From contig NC_012522.1 of the NCBI RefSeq assembly GCF_000010805.1, positions 6,262,001-6,326,000 of the forward strand: a DNA stretch of 64,000 bases, given 5' to 3'. A program made the translations under genes and the position numbers. Under the pieces are notes generated by a model. It searched no databases, was not told where the DNA came from, and saw only the letters and a list, made by a program, of their open reading frames with translations. The first letter of the stretch is position 1. Each line of letters starts with the position of its first letter. Origin of the DNA: Rhodococcus opacus B4. GTDB taxonomy: Bacteria; Actinomycetota; Actinomycetes; Mycobacteriales; Mycobacteriaceae. Of this stretch, positions 49,118-57,560 are shown piece by piece.

Positions 49118-50719
49118 TCACATCTGCTGCGTTGCCCTGCTGTTCTCCCGGATGTGCAGGAGGGTCGGGCGATCGGCGTCGAACGCCGCGGTGATCGCCT
49201 CCGTCAGCTCTGCCGGCGACTCCACGGCTCGCCCGTGACAACCCATCGCCCGCGCCACGGCGGGGAAGTCGATGCCGCCGAGCGTCACGGAGTGGACGGT
49301 GTCGCCGCGGTCCGCCATCTCGTTGCGGATCTCCCCGTAGCCGCCGTTGTCGACGACGACGATCGGCAGTGGCAATCGGAGCTGCGCGGCGGTCGCGAGC
49401 TCGGGCAGCGTGAACATCACCCCGCCGTCGCCGAGGATCGCCAGCACCCGCGCGTCCGGGTCGGCGACGGAGGCGCCGACGGCCGCGGGCAGACCGTATC
49501 CCAGCGTCCCCTGTCCGGTCGGGTAGAGGAACCCGCCGGGGCGGTGCACCGTGAGGTTCGACAGCGCACCGTAGTAGCAGGCCATGGTGCTGTCACCGGC
49601 GATCACCGTGGATTCGTCGACGACGGGTGCGATCGCGGCCATCATGTCCAGCCACGGAGCTCCTTCGGCCGCGGCGTCGGCGCGCAGATCGCGACGGAGT
49701 CCGGCGGCCCGCTCGTGGGCATCGGGATCCTCGCGCATCTTCGCGACGTCGAGTAGCTGCGACACGGTCGCGGCGGCATCCCCGAGCAGGCGAATCGCGG
49801 GATCCGCGTTCGTGGTCATCGAGGTCGGGTCGACGTCGATGCGAATCAGCTTGCGGTCCAGATCGACCGGGCCGAACCAGAAATCGGAGGGCGCGAACTC
49901 CGTGCCGATCGCGACGACGCAGTCGGCGGACTCGAGCGCCGCACGCACGGACGGGTGGTGGACCCCGGCCCCGACCGACAGCGGATGGTCCTCGTCGAGA
50001 ACGCCCTTGCCGTTGGTCGTCGTGAGGACCGGCGCAGACAGACGTTCGGCGAGCGCACGGACCTGCGAAGCGGCCGACCGGGCACCGCCGCCGACGATCA
50101 GCACGGGTGCCGTCGAATCGGCGAGGAACCGGGCGGCCTCGGTGACCGCCTGCAACGGCGCGGCGAGCGGAGCCGCCTCGATCGGCGCCGTGATCACCGC
50201 GTCCCCTTCCGCGTCGAGGATGTCCACGGGAATCTCGATGTGCACCGGTCGCGGTCTGCCCGAGTTCATGGCGGCGAAGGCGTAGGCGATCGCCCGGGGA
50301 ATCTCGGCGACGCTCGTCACCCGGTGGCTGTACGCGACGATCGCCTCGAGCGCGGCCTGCTGATTCTTCACCTCGTGCAGGTAGCCGTTTCCGCGGCCGG
50401 GGTGGGTGAGTGGCAGGGCCGGCGAGAGGAACAGAACGGGGACCGAGTCCGACCACGCCTGCGCCGCCGCGGCGGCCGCGTTGAGGATGGCGGGACCGGT
50501 GGTGGTCAGGCAGACGCCCGGTTTGCCTGTCACCCGGGCATAAGCGTCCGCGGCGTAGCCGGCGCCCTGCTCGTGCCGGGTGAGGACGGAGCGGATCGGC
50601 GAATCGGTCAAGGCGGCGTAGACGGGCAGGTTGTGGGTGCCGGGTATTCCGAAGATCGTGTCGACTCCGTGTGCGGCGAGGGCCGCGACGAGTGCCTGGC
50701 CGCCGTTCTGGCTTGTCAT
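49118..50719 (-). CDS. Thiamine-diphosphate enzyme, 2-oxoacid decarboxylase/acetolactate-synthase-like
   Basis: 533-aa ThDP enzyme. The catalytic Glu is in VLTRHEQGAGYAADAYARVT and the FGIPGTHN motif precedes it. The central domain has APVLIVGGGARSAASQVRAL. The ThDP-binding motif is ILGDGGVMFTLPELATAAQL, ending VVDNGGYGEI. It resembles benzoylformate decarboxylases and the arginine-pathway 5-guanidino-2-oxopentanoate decarboxylase more than true acetolactate synthase, but I cannot separate these by eye. In this cluster a decarboxylase turning a 2-oxo acid into an aldehyde would connect the flavin oxidase to the aldehyde dehydrogenase. The ATG at 50719 is preferred to a longer frame. Confidence 0.83.
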   Translation of the reverse strand: MTSQNGGQALVAALAAHGVDTIFGIPGTHNLPVYAALTDSPIRSVLTRHEQGAGYAADAYARVTGKPGVCLTTTGPAILNAAAAAAQAWSDSVPVLFLSPALPLTHPGRGNGYLHEVKNQQAALEAIVAYSHRVTSVAEIPRAIAYAFAAMNSGRPRPVHIEIPVDILDAEGDAVITAPIEAAPLAAPLQAVTEAARFLADSTAPVLIVGGGARSAASQVRALAERLSAPVLTTTNGKGVLDEDHPLSVGAGVHHPSVRAALESADCVVAIGTEFAPSDFWFGPVDLDRKLIRIDVDPTSMTTNADPAIRLLGDAAATVSQLLDVAKMREDPDAHERAAGLRRDLRADAAAEGAPWLDMMAAIAPVVDESTVIAGDSTMACYYGALSNLTVHRPGGFLYPTGQGTLGYGLPAAVGASVADPDARVLAILGDGGVMFTLPELATAAQLRLPLPIVVVDNGGYGEIRNEMADRGDTVHSVTLGGIDFPAVARAMGCHGRAVESPAELTEAITAAFDADRPTLLHIRENSRATQQM

Positions 50720-50809
50720 CAATGCCCTCCCAGTGGGCTGTGCGGTATTCGTGGTCGGATGCCGAACGGGTGTGGGGCGGAGCAGTGCCCTGCCCCACAC
50801 CCGCGCCTG

Positions 50810-51970
50810 TCAGTCCAGGTTTCGGGAAATGACGAGCTTCATGATGTCGGACGTGCCTTCCTCGATCTCCTCCAGTTTGACGTCGCGCATCCACTGCTCG
50901 ACGGGGTACTCGCGGGAATACCCCCACCCGCCGAGCGTCTGCACGGCCGCGTGGGTGACGAACATGGCGGTCTCGGACGCGGTCAACTTGGCCATGGCGG
51001 CAATGCCGCGAGCGTTCCCGCCGCTGTCTATGATGCGGGCGGCGTGGTGGACGAGCAGCCGGGCCGATTCGATCCTCGTCGCCATGTCGGCGAGCCGGAA
51101 TGCGACCGCCTGATGTTCGATGATCGGCACGCCGAACTGCTTCCGCGACTTGGCGTAGTCGAGGGCGTACTCGTAGGCGGCGCGGGCGGCGCCGACCGCG
51201 GCCGCCCCGAGCACCACACGGGAGATGTCGAACGTGCCCATCAGCCCGTAGAAGCCCTGGCCTTCCGCGCCGAGACGATTCTCCTCGGGGACGAACACGT
51301 TGTCGAAGAAGATCTCACGGCACACGATGGCGCGCTGTCCCATCTTCTTCATCGGCTCACCGAACGTCATTCCCTCGGCGCCCTTCTCGATCAGGAACGC
51401 CGACACGCCACCGGACCGCTGCGTGCGGTCGGTCTTCGCGAACACGACGTAGAACTGGGCGGCGCCGGCGTTGGAGATCCACGCCTTCTGCCCGTTGATC
51501 CGGTAGCCGCCGTCGACGCATGCGGCCGTCGTGACGATCGACGCCGCGTCCGAGCCGGATCCCGGTTCGGTGGTGGCCAGTGAGGTCATCGGCGCGTTCG
51601 GTCCGGTGAGCGGTCCGAGCCACTGCTTCTTCTGTTCCTGCGTGCCGAGCACCATGATCGGGTCGGAGAAGAAGCCGTTGGAGCACACGAGGTTTCCGAT
51701 GCCGGGGTCGCCCCAGCAGAGCTCCTCCTGCACCAGGCACTGGGTGAACACGTCGCCCATGCCGCCTCCGCCGAACTCCTCGGGGATCATGAAGTCGGTG
51801 ATGCCCACCGCGGCTGCCTTGGCGAAGATGTCGACCGGGGTGACGACATCCGCCTCGTCGACCTCCCGTCCGCGGGGCCGGATCTCCTTCTGGGCGAAGT
51901 CACGGCACAGCTCGATGATCTGCTTCTGCTCGTCGGTCAGGGGCCAGGCAGGGATGTTGGTGGTGGTCAT
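50810..51970 (-). CDS. Acyl-CoA dehydrogenase
   Basis: 386-aa FAD acyl-CoA dehydrogenase of the short/medium-chain type. Features are DFMIPEEFGGGGMGDVFTQC, TEPGSGSDAASIVTTA (the FAD/substrate motif), INGQKAWISNAGAAQFYVVF and the C-terminal EIEEGTSDIMKLVISR, with the catalytic Glu region and the GG-YSREYPVE helix. It oxidises an acyl-CoA to 2-enoyl-CoA, passing electrons to ETF. In this operon the substrate should be the CoA ester made by the ADP-forming ligase. Its distance of 63 bp from aldH and 90 bp from the ThDP gene is consistent with one transcript. Confidence 0.93.
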   Translation of the reverse strand: MTTTNIPAWPLTDEQKQIIELCRDFAQKEIRPRGREVDEADVVTPVDIFAKAAAVGITDFMIPEEFGGGGMGDVFTQCLVQEELCWGDPGIGNLVCSNGFFSDPIMVLGTQEQKKQWLGPLTGPNAPMTSLATTEPGSGSDAASIVTTAACVDGGYRINGQKAWISNAGAAQFYVVFAKTDRTQRSGGVSAFLIEKGAEGMTFGEPMKKMGQRAIVCREIFFDNVFVPEENRLGAEGQGFYGLMGTFDISRVVLGAAAVGAARAAYEYALDYAKSRKQFGVPIIEHQAVAFRLADMATRIESARLLVHHAARIIDSGGNARGIAAMAKLTASETAMFVTHAAVQTLGGWGYSREYPVEQWMRDVKLEEIEEGTSDIMKLVISRNLD

Positions 51971-52033
51971 ATCCAGATTCCTTCGCTTCCAATACGGTTG
52001 TGTCGGTGGGACTGTGGAGTGGGGTGCGGCGGG

Positions 52034-53467
52034 TCAGCGCTGCACGGACGTCAGCTCGGTGAACTCCTCGACGCCCGCCCGGCCGAGCTCCCGGCCGAGC
52101 CCGGAGGATTTCCAGCCGCCGAACGGTGCCTCGGGGTTGAACGCGGCGCCGTTGATGTCGACCTGACCGGTGTCCATCCGGGCCGCGACGCCGAGCGCCC
52201 GCTCCGGGTCGGCCGACCACACGGCCCCGCCGAGCCCGTACTCGCTGTCGTTGGCGAGCCGGACCGCGTCCTCGTCGCCGTCGTGCGGGAGGACGACCAG
52301 CACCGGTCCGAAGACCTCCTCACGCACGATCGGGTCGTGCGGTCCGACATCGGCGATCACGGTCGGTCGCAGGTAGTGGCCGCGCCCGAGGCCTGCCGGA
52401 CGACCCGTGCCGCCCGCTGCCAGTCGGGCGCCGCCGGCGATCGCGGCGTCGACGGTCTCGGCGATCGATCGTCGCTGCGCGGCGGAGATCACCGGGCCGA
52501 GTTGCGTTGCGCGGTCCCGGGGATCGCCCACTCGCAGTGTGTCGGCGTGATCGGCGGCGAGCGCGACGGACTCCTCGTACCAGTCGCGCGGCACGAGGAG
52601 CCGGGTCCACGCGCTGCACGTCTGACCGGAATTGAGCATCGCGGCGTCGACGGTCGCGGTGACCGCCCCCGCCAGAGGGGCATCGTCCAGCACCACGCTC
52701 GCCGACTTGCCGCCGAGTTCGAGACACGCGCGCTTCAGCGACTCCGCGGCCGCGTGGGCGACGCCCCGGCCCACTGCGGTGGAACCGGTGAAGGACACCA
52801 CGTCGACGCCGGGATGTCCGGCGAGTGCCGCCCCGACCGTTCGACCGCTGCCGGGCACCACGTTCAGGACGCCCGGGGGAAGTCCTGCGGCGAGGGCGGC
52901 ATCGGCGAACAGGTAGGTGGACAGCGGCGTCAGCTCGGCGGGCTTCACCACCGTGGTGCATCCCGCCGCGAGAGCAGCCCCCACCTTGGCCGCGAGCTGG
53001 TAGAAGGGGTAGTTCCACGGCGTGATGCAGGCGACGACCCCCGCGGGTCGCCGTAGCAGCAGCGAATGACCCAGCTGTTCCCGGAAGGGAAGGTCGCGGG
53101 CCAGCCGGGCATACGACTCGAGGATCTCGATGCCGAGGTCGATGTGTGCGTCCTCGGCCACGGTGACCGGGGCTCCCACCTCCGCGACCGTGGTGTCGAC
53201 GAGCAGTTGCCTCCTGGCCCGCAGCTCGGCGCAGAGGTTCTCGAGGGTCGCGGCTCGGAGCTCGGGAGTACTTGCACCCCAGGTGGTTCCGGCGGAGCGT
53301 GCCGCCGCGACCGCCGCCTCGACGTGGGTAAGGCCGGCCGAGGCGGACCTGCCGATCACGGCTTCGGTGGCCGGGTCGTGCACGTCCGTGCCGTCCGGGA
53401 CGGGAATCCAGTCGCCGCCGACGAGGATCGAATCGCGGTCCCACGCGGTGTGCATCGTGGTGGTCAT
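52034..53467 (-). CDS. Aldehyde dehydrogenase
   Basis: 477-aa NAD(P)-dependent aldehyde dehydrogenase. It has PWNYPFYQLAAKVGAALAAG, the FTGSTAVGRGVAHAAA nucleotide loop, the general base Glu in LELGGKSASVVL, the nucleophilic Cys in NSGQTCSAWTRLL, and EEVFGPVLVVLP. The sequence is like the betaine-aldehyde and salicylaldehyde DH-type families. It starts inside the SDR stop codon (ATGA overlap), so the two are coupled. It would oxidise the aldehyde produced by the amine oxidase or ThDP enzyme to a carboxylate for the CoA ligase. It could also supply the 2-oxoglutarate-semialdehyde step missing from the uronate island, but distance argues against that. Confidence 0.92.
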   Translation of the reverse strand: MTTTMHTAWDRDSILVGGDWIPVPDGTDVHDPATEAVIGRSASAGLTHVEAAVAAARSAGTTWGASTPELRAATLENLCAELRARRQLLVDTTVAEVGAPVTVAEDAHIDLGIEILESYARLARDLPFREQLGHSLLLRRPAGVVACITPWNYPFYQLAAKVGAALAAGCTTVVKPAELTPLSTYLFADAALAAGLPPGVLNVVPGSGRTVGAALAGHPGVDVVSFTGSTAVGRGVAHAAAESLKRACLELGGKSASVVLDDAPLAGAVTATVDAAMLNSGQTCSAWTRLLVPRDWYEESVALAADHADTLRVGDPRDRATQLGPVISAAQRRSIAETVDAAIAGGARLAAGGTGRPAGLGRGHYLRPTVIADVGPHDPIVREEVFGPVLVVLPHDGDEDAVRLANDSEYGLGGAVWSADPERALGVAARMDTGQVDINGAAFNPEAPFGGWKSSGLGRELGRAGVEEFTELTSVQR

Positions 53468-54294
53468 CGCGCCGCCGCTCGCGAATCCGTGTACACGGAC
53501 TTGCCGAGCCACTGGCCGCCGTCCGTGACGAGGACCTCCCCGGTGACGTATCCGGACCGGTCGCTCAGTAGGAAGGCGGCGGATTCCGCGACCTCTTCCG
53601 GCGTCGTGAAGCGGGCCGCGGGAACGCTGGACAGCACCCGGGCGCGATCCTGTTCGGTGGGCCACAGGGCGGCACCGGCACCTTCGGTCTCGGTCGGACC
53701 GGGTGCGATGCAGTTGATCCGGACACCGCGACCACCCCATTCCACGGCCAGGGTGCGCGTCATCGCGACGACCCCCGCCTTGGCCGCGGCGCTGTGCACG
53801 GTGCCGGGATGACCGTGCCAGGCGTAGCTGGCGATGGTGTTGAGGACGGTGCCGCGGCCGGCGGCGAGCATGTGGCGGCCGGCCGCGCGGGTGCAGTAGA
53901 AGGTGCCGTTGAGAACGATGTCCACGACGGCCCTCCACCCGCCCGGCGAGAGATCCTCGCTGGGCACCACGAAGTTGCCGGCGGCATTGTTGACGAGCGC
54001 GTCGAGGCGTCCGTGGCGATCGGCCACCCCGTCGATCGCGACGTCCACGGCGTCGGCGTCCCGGACGTCGCAGACCACCGCTTCGGCCTTCCCTCCGGCG
54101 CGTTCGGCCAACCGGACGGTGTCCTCCAGCGCGTTCTGTCTGCGACCGAGGACGACGACGGTTCCGCCCGCTGCCGCCCACCGCACCGCGACGGCGCGTC
54201 CGATACCGGATCCGCCACCCGTCATGACGGCGACGCGGTCCTGGAACTCGTCGGTCGTGTCCGGGACGAGGGCGGGGGAGTGGGTCTGGGTCAT
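53464..54294 (-). CDS. SDR of the 2,4-dienoyl-CoA-reductase type (no YxxxK motif)
   Basis: 276-aa short-chain dehydrogenase/reductase. The NADP loop is MTGGGSGIGRAVAV, then VVLGRRQNALEDTV. NNAAGNFVVPSEDLSPGGW and VVDIVLNGTF match 2,4-dienoyl-CoA reductases (DECR). The usual YxxxK is replaced by SAAAK in VHSAAAKAGVVAMTR, as in DECR enzymes, where the catalytic Tyr is elsewhere, here perhaps in ASYAWHG. The C-terminal INCIAPGPTETEGAGA also fits that group. The start ATG 54294 has AAGGAG upstream. A reducing step on an unsaturated acyl-CoA would suit a substrate that already carries a double bond. Confidence 0.85.
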   Translation of the reverse strand: MTQTHSPALVPDTTDEFQDRVAVMTGGGSGIGRAVAVRWAAAGGTVVVLGRRQNALEDTVRLAERAGGKAEAVVCDVRDADAVDVAIDGVADRHGRLDALVNNAAGNFVVPSEDLSPGGWRAVVDIVLNGTFYCTRAAGRHMLAAGRGTVLNTIASYAWHGHPGTVHSAAAKAGVVAMTRTLAVEWGGRGVRINCIAPGPTETEGAGAALWPTEQDRARVLSSVPAARFTTPEEVAESAAFLLSDRSGYVTGEVLVTDGGQWLGKSVYTDSRAAAR

Positions 54295-54328
54295 CGCATT
54301 CTTCTCCTTGCAGTCGAGGGGTGCGGTC

Positions 54329-56392
54329 TCACGGGGCGGGGGACGGATCGGCGGCCACGACGAGCGCGTCGACCGTGAGCGCTCCGCCCGGGGCGACACG
54401 GACGGGGTTCAGTTCGACCTCGGCGATGTCGGGCCGTTCCGAGATCAACCGGGACACGGCGGTGATCACCTCGACGAGGCCGTCGACGGACACGGCGGGG
54501 CGTCCCCGCCACCCGCGGAGAAGCGGCATGCAGCGCAGGCGTTCGAGCATCGCGAGGGCAGCGCCGGGGTCGACGGGCGCGGCTTCGAGGGTGATGTCCT
54601 GGAGTACCTCGGTTTCGGTGCCACCGGCCCCCACCACGATCACGGGACCGAGGTCGGGATCGCGGCGTCCGCCGACGAGGATCTCCACGACGTCCTGCCG
54701 GGTGTCCTGCTCCTCCAGCACATATTCGCCGTCGCCGAGCCGGGCGTGCATGTCGTGGAAGGTGCGCAGCAACCGTTCGGGGCCGTCGATGCCGACCACG
54801 ACCCCGCCCGATTCACTCTTGTGCTCGAGCCAGCTCGCCTTCAGGACGAAGGGTGCCCGTAGACGACCCGCCAGTTCGCTTGCCTCCTCGGCGGTGCGTA
54901 CGACTCCGCCCTCGGGGAAGGTGACGCCCAGTGCGGTGAGAAGCTCACGCGCAGGCCAGTATCCGGTCCCGAGACGGCCATGCGGAACAGGTTCGGAGGG
55001 AGGGGCGTTCGATGGGCGCGGCGGGCGCAGACGGGACAGCCCGGACAGCGCGCGGACGGCGGAATCGATCGTGTCGTACACGGGAACGCCGTGCTGCCAC
55101 AACGCCTGTGCGGTACTCGATTCCGGAGCCATGGTGTGGACCACGACGGGTTTGCCGGTCTCGGCGGACATCCGTCCGATCCGTTCGGCCACGGCTGCTT
55201 CACGCTCGGCGAGGGAGGGGGCGTCCCGTGCGTAGCATCCGAAGTATCCGGTCAGCACCACCGCGTCCGACTCGTCGGCGCGGAGAAGTTCTTCGACGAC
55301 GCTTGCATAGCTTCCCAGATCCTGCTCCCCGGCCCCGGCGAGGTCGACGGGGTTGCTGCTCGCGGCACCCGGCGGAAGCTGCGCGGCAACGGTTTCGGTG
55401 AGGGTCGGCGAGAGGTCGGGAACGGTGAGTGCGCTCGCGCTCGTCACGTCCGCGGCGATCGCGCACTGACCGCCGCTGTCGCCCACGATGGCGACACGGT
55501 TGCCTGCGGGAACGGTGGTGGAGAGGAAGGCGCGGGCCACGGTGATCAACTCGTCCGGGGTGTGCACCCGGAGCACGCCGGCGGCGCGGCAGGCGGCGTC
55601 CACGACATCGGTGGCGGACGTGAGCGACCCGGTGTGGGAACGGGCGAGGCGAGTGCTCGCCGCGCTGGCGCCCACTGTCAGCAGTAGCGTCGGCCGTCCG
55701 GTGTCCCGGAGGGCGCGCAGGGTCCGGAACAGTGATTCACCGTCGCTGAAGCTTTCGAGGTACAGGGCGATCACCCGGGTCGGATCGTGGTTGCCGAGGT
55801 CGGCGAGCAGTTCGGCGGCGGTGACGTCGGACTGGTTGCCGATCGAGACGAACCGGGAGACCCCCACTCCGTGCCGGGCGCCGAGTGTCGCGAGTTCGGA
55901 GCCGAGTTGCCCGCTCTGCGACACGATGGCGAGCGGACCGGGAGTGAACCGCCCCCACGCCAGCGAGAGGTCGGTGGCGCTGTCGTAGATGCCGAGGCTG
56001 TTGGTGCCGACGAGTCGTGCTCCGGCACTGCGGATCCGGGCCGCGAGATCGGCTTCGGCGGGAATACCGGATGTGATGCCGAGGAATCCGCGAACGCCGA
56101 GTGCGAGTGCCTCGTCCACCACGTCCGAGACGAACGGCGCGGGCACGCACAATGCGACGAGGTCCGGGACCTCGGGGAGTGCGGACAGGCTGGGATGGCA
56201 TCGGTGGCCGAGGAGGGTGTCGGTTCTCCTGTTGACCAGATGGACCCGGCGGCGATGCGTGCCGGTGAGGGCGCCGCTCGCCAGCCAGTAGCCCCACTTC
56301 GCGGGGTCTGCGGAGGCGCCGACGACGGCTACGGCCGCGGGGTCGGAGAACACGCTCAGTTGTGCGACGGACTCGGCCACCACAGTGGTCAT
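54329..56392 (-). CDS. ADP-forming acyl-CoA ligase (fused alpha-beta ACD type)
   Basis: 687-aa protein. The N-terminal CoA-binding domain (SVFSDPAAVAVVGASADPAK) is followed by a succinyl-CoA-synthetase-like domain with the phospho-His motif in LARSHTGSLTSATDV, and a C-terminal ATP-grasp domain (APFVLKASWLEHKSESGGVV, EVELNPVRVAPGG). ACD-type enzymes make an acyl-CoA from an acid with ATP going to ADP, phosphate passing through a His. The ATG at 56392 has GAGGAG upstream. It is the first gene of the minus-strand operon, preceded by operator site 3 at 56433. Some members of this family act on aromatic or hydroxycinnamic acids (Fcs-like), so the substrate is open. Confidence 0.9.
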   Translation of the reverse strand: MTTVVAESVAQLSVFSDPAAVAVVGASADPAKWGYWLASGALTGTHRRRVHLVNRRTDTLLGHRCHPSLSALPEVPDLVALCVPAPFVSDVVDEALALGVRGFLGITSGIPAEADLAARIRSAGARLVGTNSLGIYDSATDLSLAWGRFTPGPLAIVSQSGQLGSELATLGARHGVGVSRFVSIGNQSDVTAAELLADLGNHDPTRVIALYLESFSDGESLFRTLRALRDTGRPTLLLTVGASAASTRLARSHTGSLTSATDVVDAACRAAGVLRVHTPDELITVARAFLSTTVPAGNRVAIVGDSGGQCAIAADVTSASALTVPDLSPTLTETVAAQLPPGAASSNPVDLAGAGEQDLGSYASVVEELLRADESDAVVLTGYFGCYARDAPSLAEREAAVAERIGRMSAETGKPVVVHTMAPESSTAQALWQHGVPVYDTIDSAVRALSGLSRLRPPRPSNAPPSEPVPHGRLGTGYWPARELLTALGVTFPEGGVVRTAEEASELAGRLRAPFVLKASWLEHKSESGGVVVGIDGPERLLRTFHDMHARLGDGEYVLEEQDTRQDVVEILVGGRRDPDLGPVIVVGAGGTETEVLQDITLEAAPVDPGAALAMLERLRCMPLLRGWRGRPAVSVDGLVEVITAVSRLISERPDIAEVELNPVRVAPGGALTVDALVVAADPSPAP

Positions 56393-56432
56393 AGGGGACT
56401 CTCCTCGATCTCGCGTCGATCGGAAAATAGAT

Positions 56433-56449
56433 AACTGGCGCATCAGTCA
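56433..56449. promoter_or_regulatory. TetR-type operator candidate 3 (acyl-CoA ligase operon)
   Basis: AACTGGCGCATCAGTCA includes an ACTG-N6-CAGT palindrome and belongs to the four-site family. It lies about 40 bp upstream of the acyl-CoA ligase ATG. Confidence 0.6.
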
Positions 56450-56545
56450 ATTTAGATTGTGGCGGCACTCACGGTGGCTGTCAACCCGGTCCTCGGTGCC
56501 GGCTCACCCTTGACATCGGGTGTGATCGCCCTCACGATGATTCAT

Positions 56546-56562
56546 AACTGGCCCACCAGCCA
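56546..56562. promoter_or_regulatory. TetR-type operator candidate 4 (truncated permease promoter)
   Basis: AACTGGCCCACCAGCCA has a perfect CTGG-N4-CCAG core. It lies 43 bp upstream of the ATG of the truncated APC permease and 113 bp from site 3, mirroring the arrangement at 46.6 kb. Confidence 0.6.
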
Positions 56563-56604
56563 ACTATTCGACAGACTGTGTCCTGCCATCCGCGAGGAGT
56601 GTTC

Positions 56605-56940
56605 ATGAAGACTGTGCACGATGGATCGACCACGGAGGACGCGATGACGTCCTCGGCGGGAATCGCCGGCGCCGAGGACGGTCAACTGCCGCGCGGAATC
56701 CTCCCGACCTGGGCGGTGTTCGGTGTGTCGCTCGGCATCCTGGCGCCCGCGTCCACGCTGGCCCTCGCGATCGGCGTCGTCGTCACGATTGCCGGAAACC
56801 TCAGCTGGATCACGTGGGCGGTGACCTCGGTTCTGGTCCTCGGATTCGCCGGCGGCATCGGATGGCTGGCCAAGCGCTTCACCACCACCGGCGGAACGTA
56901 CGGACTCGCGGCGCGGTGCGCTGACGGTCCCGCCCCCGAG
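56605..56940 (+). pseudogene. Truncated amino-acid permease (APC superfamily), N-terminal fragment
   Basis: ATG 56605, with GAGGAG upstream, opens about 110 codons of an APC-type permease. The N-terminus LPRGILPTWAVFGVSLGILA and two helices (STLALAIGVVVTIAG, VTSVLVLGFAGGIGWLAKRF) are followed by the helix-3 consensus FTTTGGTYGLAA. A normal member has 12 helices and about 480 residues. Similarity ends near 56930, where a terminator-type repeat and the 3' end of a TetR gene begin. The promoter and operator site 4 are intact, so this is a recent deletion remnant of a cluster transporter. Confidence 0.8.
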
Positions 56941-56942
56941 CC

Positions 56943-56993
56943 CGGACGAACGGGACGCTCGTTGCGTCAGATCGAACGAGCGTCCCGTTCGTC
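56943..56993. repeat. Terminator-type repeat B, copy 2
   Basis: A perfect 19-bp stem (56945-56963 with 56975-56993) with an 11-nt loop. The first 44 bp are identical to 45117-45160. The stop codon of the TetR gene 56967-57560 lies in the loop, so the hairpin forms across the end of that coding region. It marks the junction with the truncated permease. Confidence 0.88.
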
Positions 56994-57560
56994 GGCATCG
57001 CGTGCCGCCAGCGCGGGCGCGACGAACTGCTCGAGCATCGCGCGTTCGTCGGCGTCGTCGACGCCCGGGACGGTGAGCAGGGAGACGATGATGCGGACGA
57101 GCCACCGCGCCCTGCGGGACGACTCCTCGCCGGTGAACCCTGCCCGCCCCAGGAAGGCGGCGCCCAGCGACTCGATGACCTCCGACGAATGGGCGATCTG
57201 TGCCGCCAGCCCGGAGTCGCCGAGCTGGAACCAGGCGGCCAGCGTCGGGTCGGCGCGCACCAGCCGGATCGCCGTCAGCATCGCGTCGACGATCACGCCC
57301 TTCGGACCACCCGTTCCGGACACCTCTTCCGCGACCAGCGCGCCGATGCGCCGGGCCTCGCGGTGGACGAACGCCAGCTGCAACGCCTGCCTGCTGTCGA
57401 AATACCGGTACAGCGTGGCGCGCGAACAGCCGGCCGCCCGGGCGACGTCCGCCATGCCGACCGCGGCGATGCCGTTCTCGACGTACAGCCGTGCGGCGAC
57501 GTCGAGGATTCGCTCGGCGGCGACGCGGGGGCGTTCGTCGCGCATCCAGTCGGCGTTCAT
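56967..57560 (-). CDS. TetR-family regulator next to a P450
   Basis: 197-aa repressor. The HTH is AAERILDVAARLYVENGIAA then VGMADVARAAGCSRATLYRY. The C-terminal domain is helical (PTLAAWFQLGDSGLAAQIAH). It overlaps the upstream P450 gene by 4 nt (ATGA), so the two are co-translated and the regulator probably controls the P450. The last residues (about DERDARSI) are encoded by the repeat B arm, and the stop is in its loop. The original C-terminus may therefore have been replaced when the repeat and deletion arose. Confidence 0.88.
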   Translation of the reverse strand: MNADWMRDERPRVAAERILDVAARLYVENGIAAVGMADVARAAGCSRATLYRYFDSRQALQLAFVHREARRIGALVAEEVSGTGGPKGVIVDAMLTAIRLVRADPTLAAWFQLGDSGLAAQIAHSSEVIESLGAAFLGRAGFTGEESSRRARWLVRIIVSLLTVPGVDDADERAMLEQFVAPALAARDADERDARSI

